NCBI GenBank assembly: GCA_013695905.1
Contig: JACCZQ010000010.1
Span: 1-5,305, forward strand
Length of the DNA: 5,305 nucleotides
Reading direction: 5' to 3'
Source of the DNA: Chthoniobacterales bacterium
GTDB lineage: Bacteria > Verrucomicrobiota > Verrucomicrobiia > Chthoniobacterales > UBA10450
The notes under the pieces: generated by a model
What the model was told of the DNA's origin: nothing
What the model saw: only the letters and a program-made list of their open reading frames with translations
The model's database searches: none
In this document: positions 1 to 5,305 of the stretch, piece by piece
Layout of the letters: each line of letters opens with the position of its first letter
Position numbering within the stretch: position 1 is the stretch's first letter
Translations under genes and position numbers: made by a program

Positions 1-12
1 TGCGTATACCGT

Positions 13-123
13 CTAGTGAATCGATGTAGCGCGACCTGCTGGGTTGATGGACTTCAGCAGCTTCGCGATCGCCTGCCCCCGGTCGCCGCGCGGTTTGTAG
101 TTGGAGTCGAGCTGAAAACCCAC
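13..123 (-). pseudogene. uvrB: Truncated start of a UvrB-like gene (excision-repair helicase remnant)
   Basis: Read on the minus strand from a GTG at 123-121, this frame gives 36 residues and a TAG at 15-13. The peptide carries the spaced pattern F-x-L-x-S-x-Y-x-P-x-G-D-x-x-Q-A-I-x-x-L (residues 3-22), which is the signature of the extreme N-terminus of UvrB, the damage-verification helicase of nucleotide excision repair. In intact UvrB this is followed within about 15 residues by a Q-T-L-L-G-V-T-G-S-G-K-T Walker A stretch. Here the similarity fades after about residue 30 and the frame stops at residue 37, leaving no ATPase motif. Full UvrB is about 660-700 residues, so this cannot be functional by itself. 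It may be a relic, a duplicated 5' end left by recombination, or a frameshifted gene whose remainder lies left of the window. The family call rests on about 20 residues. Confidence 0.55.
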
Positions 124-240
124 AGTCGAACAACCTAGCACCGCTGCAGCCGCACTAATACTGGCGTCAAAAGGCAGCGGCCTTTCCGTTGCTGCAAATG
201 AGAGTGCGAGTCTACTACGTTTCTGCCGCTGCGTCGCCGC
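124..240. other. Divergent intergenic region between the uvrB-like remnant and gene 1
   Basis: This 117-base gap separates two divergent reading frames and should hold the promoter of the three-gene array. I see no convincing -35/-10 pair. The best plus-strand candidate is TTGCTG (189-194) and TACTAC (213-218) with an 18-base spacer, a weak match. A TTGACG on the minus strand (its complement is at 164-169) has no good -10 partner at normal spacing. No Shine-Dalgarno-like purine run precedes the ATG at 241. The gap may have been inherited with the uvrB fragment as its former 5' flank. Confidence 0.5.
174..195 (+). repeat. Small inverted repeat / possible RNA hairpin upstream of gene 1
   Basis: GCAGCGGC (174-181) can pair with GTTGCTGC (188-195) across a six-base CTTTCC loop, giving eight pairs of which two are G-U. 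The left arm GCAGCGG (174-180) is also an exact reverse complement of CCGCTGC at both 141-147 and 226-232, so alternative pairings exist. There is no T-run after it, so it is not a typical terminator. Chance is a real possibility in GC-rich DNA. Confidence 0.2.
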
Positions 241-2529
241 ATGGCCTCAAACGAACAACTGAAACTCGCCCACGTGTTGTTTATCGACATCGTCGGCTAC
301 TCGCGCCTGCTCAACGACGAACAGCGCGAATGTCTGCAGACGCTCAACCAAATCATCCGCGCGAGCGTTGAATTCCGCCGCGCGGACGAATCGTGCAAGC
401 TGAAGCGTCTGCCCACCGGCGACGGGGTGGCGCTGGTGTTATTCACTTCGCCGGACGCACCTGCGGAATGCGCCGTGGAGATCAGCAGTGCGCTGAAGCA
501 ACACCCGGAGCTGCGCGTGCGCATGGGCATTCACACCGGGCCGGTCAACGACATCATCGACCTGAACGAGCAGTCAAACGTCGCCGGCGGCGGCATTAAT
601 ATGGCGCAGCGGGTCATGGATTGCGCAGACGCGGGGCACATCCTGATGTCGAAGCGCGTCGCCGAAGACCTGGGTCAATATCGCCAATGGCAGCCATACC
701 TGCACGACCTCGGCGAAGTGGAAGTGAAACACGGCGTCACCGTTCAGCTGGTGAATTTCTACGGCGAGGACTTCGGTAACCCCGCCCCGCCCGACAAATG
801 CAGCCGTGCCGCCATCGTAGCTGCATCTGCAACTGCAGCTTTGCTGATCGGCGCGGGCATGTGGCTTCTCACGCGCGCACCAAAGCCTGCCGCATCGCCC
901 AGCCAACTGGATAAAAGCATCGCGGTGCTGCCGTTCGAAAACCTCAGCCGCGATCCGGACAACGCTTACTTCGCAGAAGGGATTCAGGACGAGATCCTCA
1001 CCCGCCTCGCAAAAATCGCGGATCTGAAGGTCATCTCGCGCACGTCCACATCGCGCTACAAGAGCTCGCCGGATAACCTGCCTGAAATCGCGAAGCAGCT
1101 CGGCGTCGCAAACATCCTGGAAGGCAGCGTGCAGAAGACCGGCGACAGCGTGCGCGTGAACGTGCAGCTCATCAACGCCGGCACGGATGCGCACCTTTGG
1201 GCGGAAACTTACGACCGCAAAGTGAGTGAGATTTTCGAATTTCAAAGCGACATCGCGCAGCGGGTGGCGAGCGCACTTGAAGCCAAGCTGACCGGCCGCG
1301 AGGGTCAGCAGATCGCCTCTTCCGCCGCCACCGAGAACCCTCGTGCTTACGAGGCCTACCTGCGGGGGCTTGCGCTTGATGTGCGCGGTGCAAACACCAG
1401 TGGAGACCGTGACGCGTTTCGTGAAGCAGTGGAGCTCGACCCGGAGTTTGCCGCTGCCTGGGCGGCGCTCGCTAATCGAGAAGCGTTCGAATACTTCCAG
1501 GTGAAAGGCACGCCGGAACAGCTTGGCCGTGCGCGGGACGCGATGGAGATGGCATTGCGGCTTGCGCCTGATGCCAGCGAGTCCCACGCGGCCGCCACTT
1601 CTTTCTACTACTACTGCCTGCAGGACTTCGACCGGGCGCTGGAATACGCCGCAGAAGCGCGGCGGCGCGCGCCCAACGATGCGCATGTGATTCTGCTCAC
1701 TGCGCTCGTGAAACGGCGGCAAGGGAAGTTCGACGAAGCGATCGAACTGCTGCACGAAGCCGCGAAGCTGGACCCGCGGAACAACGACATCTGGTTAAGC
1801 ATCGGGCGGAGCGAGCGCGGAGCACGGCGCTTCGATGGGGCGCTCACCTACTTCGATCGCGCCCTTGCAATCGCACCGGGAGAACCCGCGATCGTGGGCG
1901 AGAAAGCGTTTGCCCTGTTGGCAGCTGGCGATCTCGAACGCGTCGAGCAGCTGTTGAAGTCCGTCCCGAGGACCGACGGGAGCATTGCCTCACACAGCTA
2001 CGTATCGCTGCTGATCTACCGCCGCGCCTTTGACCGTGCGGCAGAGATCACGTCACAGGTGCTGCGCAACGCCAATCCGGAGCGGCTCGAGCTGTTCTTG
2101 CCCCGAATAGCGCTTGCAAGGATCGAAATTCTGCGCGGCAATCGAGAGGCTGGCCTGCAGACCATGCGCGAGATCCGCGGCACGCTGGAAGAGCGAAAAC
2201 GCGGTGGCGATCGCAGTGTGTGGATTCGCTCAGAGCTGATCCTGCTGGCGGCCATGCGCGGCGCCCGTGAAGCCGTTGAGCGTGAAGGTGCCGAACTGCT
2301 GCGGATGACAGAGAACGACAAGTGGTCATTCCCCGAATCGCAGGAAACGTTGGCGCGTGGGTATGCGTTGCTGGGCGATGCGGATCGCGCCATTCCGCTG
2401 CTCGGCCGGCTGCTACAGGAAACTTATCATCTCTCGCTTTCCACTGCCGATCTGCGCCTGAATCCCGAGTGGGACAGCATCCGCAATGATCCGCGATTCC
2501 AACAACTGGCCCAGGAAACGGCCCCATGA
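241..2529 (+). CDS. Class III adenylate/guanylate cyclase-domain protein with membrane helix, TolB-like domain and TPRs
   Basis: The 762-residue product has four parts. A class III nucleotide cyclase domain (about 8-175) shows the metal-binding aspartates D16 (FIDIVGYS) and D61 (PTGDG) and the transition-state pair N120/R124 (GINMAQR). One hydrophobic helix (about 190-210) follows. A TolB-like domain (about 225-354) begins SIAVLPFENLSRDP and contains DLKVISRTST and VNVQLINA. A TPR region starts near 366, with clear repeats at about 480-600 (e.g. KRRQGKFDEAIELLHEAAKLDPRN), and ends in a WDxxRxDPRFQQL tail. The N-terminus is probably cytoplasmic and the remainder outside the membrane. Likely role: forming a cyclic nucleotide in response to an envelope signal, which is inferred. 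The usual substrate-selecting Lys and Asp are not conserved, so substrate and activity are uncertain. ATG 241 is the only sensible start: the in-frame TGA at 199-201 is followed by no earlier ATG or GTG, and no ribosome-binding site is visible. The gene overlaps gene 2 by four bases. Confidence 0.9.
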   Translation: MASNEQLKLAHVLFIDIVGYSRLLNDEQRECLQTLNQIIRASVEFRRADESCKLKRLPTGDGVALVLFTSPDAPAECAVEISSALKQHPELRVRMGIHTGPVNDIIDLNEQSNVAGGGINMAQRVMDCADAGHILMSKRVAEDLGQYRQWQPYLHDLGEVEVKHGVTVQLVNFYGEDFGNPAPPDKCSRAAIVAASATAALLIGAGMWLLTRAPKPAASPSQLDKSIAVLPFENLSRDPDNAYFAEGIQDEILTRLAKIADLKVISRTSTSRYKSSPDNLPEIAKQLGVANILEGSVQKTGDSVRVNVQLINAGTDAHLWAETYDRKVSEIFEFQSDIAQRVASALEAKLTGREGQQIASSAATENPRAYEAYLRGLALDVRGANTSGDRDAFREAVELDPEFAAAWAALANREAFEYFQVKGTPEQLGRARDAMEMALRLAPDASESHAAATSFYYYCLQDFDRALEYAAEARRRAPNDAHVILLTALVKRRQGKFDEAIELLHEAAKLDPRNNDIWLSIGRSERGARRFDGALTYFDRALAIAPGEPAIVGEKAFALLAAGDLERVEQLLKSVPRTDGSIASHSYVSLLIYRRAFDRAAEITSQVLRNANPERLELFLPRIALARIEILRGNREAGLQTMREIRGTLEERKRGGDRSVWIRSELILLAAMRGAREAVEREGAELLRMTENDKWSFPESQETLARGYALLGDADRAIPLLGRLLQETYHLSLSTADLRLNPEWDSIRNDPRFQQLAQETAP
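2513..2517 (+). promoter_or_regulatory. Ribosome binding site of gene 2
   Basis: AGGAA lies eight bases before the ATG at 2526, inside the last codons of gene 1. It is a reasonable Shine-Dalgarno match and supports this start over internal ones. Genes 1 and 3 have no comparable site. Confidence 0.55.
2526..2529 (+). other. ATGA stop/start overlap between genes 1 and 2
   Basis: The ATG of gene 2 (2526-2528) overlaps the TGA of gene 1 (2527-2529). This arrangement is known to allow a terminating ribosome to restart on the next gene, and it indicates that both genes lie on one transcript. Confidence 0.85.
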
Positions 2530-4532
2530 ACCTCAAGAACTTCTTCGCGGAGCTGAAGCGGCGCAATGTCTACAAAGTTGCGGTGGCTTACGCCGTCGTG
2601 GCGTGGCTTGTGGTAGAGATCGCCACCGCCACGTTTCCAGTCTTGGAGATTCCGAACTGGGCCACCAAACTCGTGATCGCGGTGGTGATGCTCGGATTTC
2701 CTGTCGCACTGGTGCTCGCGTGGGCGTTCGAGTTGACGCCGGAGGGCGTGAAGCGCGCAGAGGACGTTCCGCCGGAACAGTCGATCACCCGCCGCACCGG
2801 ACATGCATTGAAGTGGATCATCGCAGTCGCTGCTGCCTGCGCGGTGGCGCTGTTCTGGTTCACCCACTCCCCCAAACAACCAGCAGGTGGTGAGCTGGAT
2901 CGCTCGATCGCCGTTCTGCCGTTCGACAACCGCAGTGCTGATCCTGCCGACGCATATTTCGCAGATGGCATTCAGGACGAGATCATCACCCGCTTGGCGA
3001 AGATCGAGGATCTGAAGGTGATCTCCCGCACTTCCACTCTCGAGTACAAGGAGAAACGCCGGAACGTGCGCCAGATCGCCACCGAACTGGGCGTGGCATA
3101 CCTGTTGGAAGCCGGCGTGCAGCGCGCCGGCGACCGCGTCCGGCTGAACGTGCAGCTGATCAACGCTGCACGCGATCAGCATGTCTGGGCCGAGATTTAC
3201 GACCGGAAGATCACCGACATCTTTGAGGTGCAGAGTGACCTCGCGGCGAAGGTGGCAGAGTCGCTGCACGCGCGCATCGCGCGCAGGGATTTGCCCGCCG
3301 TCGCAGCTCCTTCAACGACGAATCCCGACGCCTACGATGCGTACCTGCGTGGCTTGGCGGGTTGGAACAAGCTCACCACAGCGATCCACGATCACCAGAA
3401 CATCCTCGCGCACCTCGAACGCGCGGTGCAGCTGGATGCACAGTTCGCGGAAGCATGGGCGCTGCTCTCGGCGGTGAATACGTTGTCCTTTGCGGAATTC
3501 GACCGCACACCGCAGCGGCTCGGCCGCGCGAAAGAAGCGCTCGACCAGGCGCAACGGCTGGCGACGAACTCCGGGGACACGAATTTCGCGCTCGGCCTAT
3601 ATCGCTACCGTGGATTGGCTGATTACGACGGCGCGCTCGCTGCTTTCGAAAAGGCGCGGGAACACTCGAGTAATCGCGTCGCTGCCACCGAGTTCTCCGC
3701 TTACGTGAAACGGCGGCAGGGAAAGTGGGATGAATCGCTGGCGCTGCACCGGCAGGCACTCGAACTCGACCCGCGGAACCCGATCCTGCTTTCCGAAGCG
3801 GCGTTGACATACCGCGCGCTCGGTCGATTCAACGAGGCACGGGAGCGGATCGACCGCGCCCTCGAGCTGGAGCCGAACAACGTGCATCTACTCGTGCAGA
3901 AGGCGGAGACCTACCAGGCGGAAGGCGATTTCGATACCGCCGGCAAGCTGCTGGAGCAGGTGCCGTTCGACCCGCGGGAAGACATCGCCACGAAAGCACG
4001 TCTGCGGCAGTGGCTGCTCCTGCGGGATTACGGCAGAGCCATCGAAGCCCTGCGGCGTGTCCTCGCCGCGCCGGAAGATCTCGCGCCGGTATTCATCGCC
4101 AGCTATCGGGGCCGCCTGGGTGCTGCCGAGAAGCTCGCCGGCAATGCCTCAGCTGCGCAACGCGAACTATCTCGCGCACGCGATGAGCTGGACGCGCTCG
4201 TGACAGCGGGAGATCGCAATCCGATGGTCATCACGGACCTGCTGCTGGTCTGTGCACTGCTGGGCGACAAAGCCGGAGTGGAACGTGCAGCTGCTCTGCT
4301 GCAAAACGACATCAACAACGATGCGCTCGCAGGGCCGTCCATGCTACAGATGATCGCCGCCGCGCAGGCGCAGCTCGGCGAGAGCAATGCGGCGATTGCA
4401 ACCCTGAGCCGCGCCGTCGCGGCGCGTGGCGAAGGTTCGCTCACACCCGCTTTACTGCGCGCCGATCCTCTCTGGGACCCGCTCCGAGACGACCCCCGAT
4501 TCCAGCAGCTCCTGAACGGCACCATCAAATGA
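2526..4532 (+). CDS. Three-helix membrane protein with TolB-like domain and TPRs (COG5616 type)
   Basis: The 668-residue product opens with a conserved membrane module: a basic amphipathic start (MNLKNFFAELKRRN), helices at about 18-37 and 48-68, the strongly conserved AWAFELTPEGVKR stretch (65-77), a basic loop, and a third helix at about 95-113. The TolB-like domain follows (about 126-255; SIAVLPFDN, GIQDEIITRLAKIEDLKVIS, LNVQLINA). The TPR region starts at about 266, with the clearest repeats near 400-480 (KRRQGKWDESLALHRQALELDPRN, then RFNEARERIDRALELEPNN). The C-terminus is WDPLRDDPRFQQLL. Positive charges before helix 1 and between helices 2 and 3 suggest an inside N-terminus, which places the TolB-like and TPR parts outside the membrane. 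There is no catalytic motif. A scaffold, sensor or partner role is plausible, but the family's function is not established to my knowledge. ATGA overlaps at both ends imply co-translation with its neighbours. Confidence 0.88.
   Translation: MNLKNFFAELKRRNVYKVAVAYAVVAWLVVEIATATFPVLEIPNWATKLVIAVVMLGFPVALVLAWAFELTPEGVKRAEDVPPEQSITRRTGHALKWIIAVAAACAVALFWFTHSPKQPAGGELDRSIAVLPFDNRSADPADAYFADGIQDEIITRLAKIEDLKVISRTSTLEYKEKRRNVRQIATELGVAYLLEAGVQRAGDRVRLNVQLINAARDQHVWAEIYDRKITDIFEVQSDLAAKVAESLHARIARRDLPAVAAPSTTNPDAYDAYLRGLAGWNKLTTAIHDHQNILAHLERAVQLDAQFAEAWALLSAVNTLSFAEFDRTPQRLGRAKEALDQAQRLATNSGDTNFALGLYRYRGLADYDGALAAFEKAREHSSNRVAATEFSAYVKRRQGKWDESLALHRQALELDPRNPILLSEAALTYRALGRFNEARERIDRALELEPNNVHLLVQKAETYQAEGDFDTAGKLLEQVPFDPREDIATKARLRQWLLLRDYGRAIEALRRVLAAPEDLAPVFIASYRGRLGAAEKLAGNASAAQRELSRARDELDALVTAGDRNPMVITDLLLVCALLGDKAGVERAAALLQNDINNDALAGPSMLQMIAAAQAQLGESNAAIATLSRAVAARGEGSLTPALLRADPLWDPLRDDPRFQQLLNGTIK
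4529..4532 (+). other. ATGA stop/start overlap between genes 2 and 3
   Basis: The ATG of gene 3 (4529-4531) overlaps the TGA of gene 2 (4530-4532), repeating the arrangement of the first junction. Unlike gene 2, there is no purine-rich ribosome-binding site in the 18 bases before this ATG, so initiation probably depends on reinitiation by ribosomes leaving gene 2. Confidence 0.8.
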
Positions 4533-5305
4533 ACCTGAAGAAGTTTTTAGCGGAGCTGAAGCGGCGGAATGTTTACCGCGTCGCGATCGCGTACGCAGTG
4601 GTGTCGTGGCTGCTGATCCAGATCGCGACGCAGACGTTTCCGTTTTTCGACATCCCGAACTGGGCGGTGCGGTTCGTGGTGCTGCTGCTCGGCCTGGGAT
4701 TTCCGATCGCGGTGATTATCGCGTGGGCATTCGAGCTGACGCCGGAAGGAATCAAGCGCACCGAAGAGGTGCCGCGTGAGCAATCAATCCCGCGCACGAC
4801 GCGGCGGAAGCTGGACTTCGCGATCCTCGGCGTGCTCGTGCTCGCTGTGGCGGTGCTGCTGTTCGACCGTTTTCGGCCGAAGCCGCAGCGAGACGACGGC
4901 CGAACTACCGAAAAGAGCATCGCTGTTCTGCCATTTGAAAACCTCAGCCGCGACCCGGAGAACGCCTACTTCGCGACGGGCGTGCAGGACGAAATCCTCA
5001 CGCGCCTCGCAAAGGTCGGAGACCTGAAGGTCATCTCGCGCACGTCCACCCAGCAGTATCAAAGCAGGCCGGGTAACCTGCGGGAAATCGCTCAGCAGCT
5101 CGGCGTCGCCCATATCGTCGAAGGCAGTGTGCAGCGAGCAGGCGACAGCGTCCGCGTCAACGTGCAGCTGATCAACGCCGACACGGATGCGCATCTGTGG
5201 GCGGAAACTTACGATCGCAAGCTCGCGGAGATCTTCGAGGTGCAAAGCGACATCGCTTTACAGATCGCCAACGCGCTCGAAGCGAAGCTGACCGGACGCG
5301 AACGC
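4529..5305 (+). CDS. Partial third paralogue: three-helix membrane protein with TolB-like domain, cut by window end
   Basis: An open frame runs from the ATG at 4529 to the window edge without a stop: 259 codons, ending exactly on a codon boundary. It has the gene 2 design: basic start MNLKKFLAELKRRNVYRVAI, helices at about 18-37, 48-68 and 95-112, the conserved AWAFELTPEGIKR stretch, then a TolB-like domain (129-258) starting KSIAVLPFENLSRDP. The membrane module is about 68% identical to gene 2 over 87 residues (hand count). The TolB-like domain is about 82% identical to gene 1 but only about 62% to gene 2. By analogy a TPR region of some 400 residues and a WDxxRxDPRFQ tail should follow outside the window. 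The start is supported by the matching N-terminus of gene 2 and by the four-base overlap with it. Function is inferred only from family membership: an envelope-facing sensor or scaffold. Confidence 0.88.
   Translation, partial: MNLKKFLAELKRRNVYRVAIAYAVVSWLLIQIATQTFPFFDIPNWAVRFVVLLLGLGFPIAVIIAWAFELTPEGIKRTEEVPREQSIPRTTRRKLDFAILGVLVLAVAVLLFDRFRPKPQRDDGRTTEKSIAVLPFENLSRDPENAYFATGVQDEILTRLAKVGDLKVISRTSTQQYQSRPGNLREIAQQLGVAHIVEGSVQRAGDSVRVNVQLINADTDAHLWAETYDRKLAEIFEVQSDIALQIANALEAKLTGRER

Noticed and set aside
189..218. Possible sigma-70 promoter TTGCTG - 18 bases - TACTAC
   Set aside because: The -10 matches only three of six consensus bases and the -35 four of six. Such matches are common by chance, so it was left as a comment rather than called.
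189..371. Small plus-strand frame starting at 197 or nearby and overlapping the start of gene 1
   Set aside because: It is out of frame with the well-supported cyclase start, Arg-rich, and has no ribosome-binding site or recognisable motif. It reads as a shadow.
574..1755. 393-residue open frame antisense to gene 1
   Set aside because: It lies entirely opposite a strongly supported coding region with recognisable cyclase, TolB-like and TPR motifs. Its own translation is Arg/His/Cys-rich with no familiar motif, as expected from antisense reading of GC-rich codons.
2427..3269. 280-residue open frame antisense to the gene 1/gene 2 junction
   Set aside because: Its resemblance to the antisense frames of genes 1 and 3 (LHVQPDAVAG-like segments) follows from the paralogy of the sense strands, not from an independent gene. 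There is no start context and no known domain.
2526..4532. Gene 2 and gene 3 as TolB proper (Tol-Pal system beta-propeller)
   Set aside because: The name similarity concerns only the N-terminal TolB-like fold. There are no beta-propeller repeats, signal peptide or tol-pal neighbours; TPRs follow instead.
2526..4600. CadC/ToxR-type transcription regulator
   Set aside because: Related TolB-like/TPR proteins can carry an N-terminal winged-helix DNA-binding domain, but here the N-terminus goes straight into a three-helix membrane module with no room for such a domain.

Overview
The window looks like a GC-rich bacterial chromosome or metagenome contig. It carries a tandem array of three same-strand paralogues that combine a membrane anchor, a TolB-like domain and TPR repeats. 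Large COG5616-type families whose N-terminus reads AELKRRNVYxVAxAYAV, and cyclase-headed versions with an LPTGDG motif, remind me of soil Verrucomicrobiota and Acidobacteriota. That assignment comes from memory of family style, not from a search, and is only moderately secure.

Layout. Bases 13-123 on the minus strand encode a short peptide that reads as the N-terminus of the excision-repair helicase UvrB and then hits a stop; it looks like a broken gene start. Bases 124-240 form a divergent intergenic stretch with no clear promoter and a possible small stem-loop. Gene 1 (241-2529) encodes a class III nucleotide cyclase domain, one membrane helix, a TolB-like domain and TPRs. Gene 2 (2526-4532) replaces the cyclase with a three-helix membrane module and keeps the TolB-like domain and TPRs. 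Gene 3 (4529 to the window end) has the same design as gene 2 and is cut by the window edge just after its TolB-like domain.

Both gene junctions are ATGA stop/start overlaps, so the three are probably one translationally coupled transcript. Topology reasoning puts the TolB-like and TPR parts of all three outside the cytoplasmic membrane and the cyclase inside. This suggests a co-produced set of envelope proteins, one of which could turn an envelope event into a cyclic-nucleotide signal. That functional link is inference. In the TolB-like domain genes 1 and 3 are much closer to each other (about 82% identical by hand count) than either is to gene 2 (about 62-63%), although genes 2 and 3 share the membrane module, so the array has a mosaic history. 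No RNA gene, CRISPR array, insertion sequence or terminator was seen.
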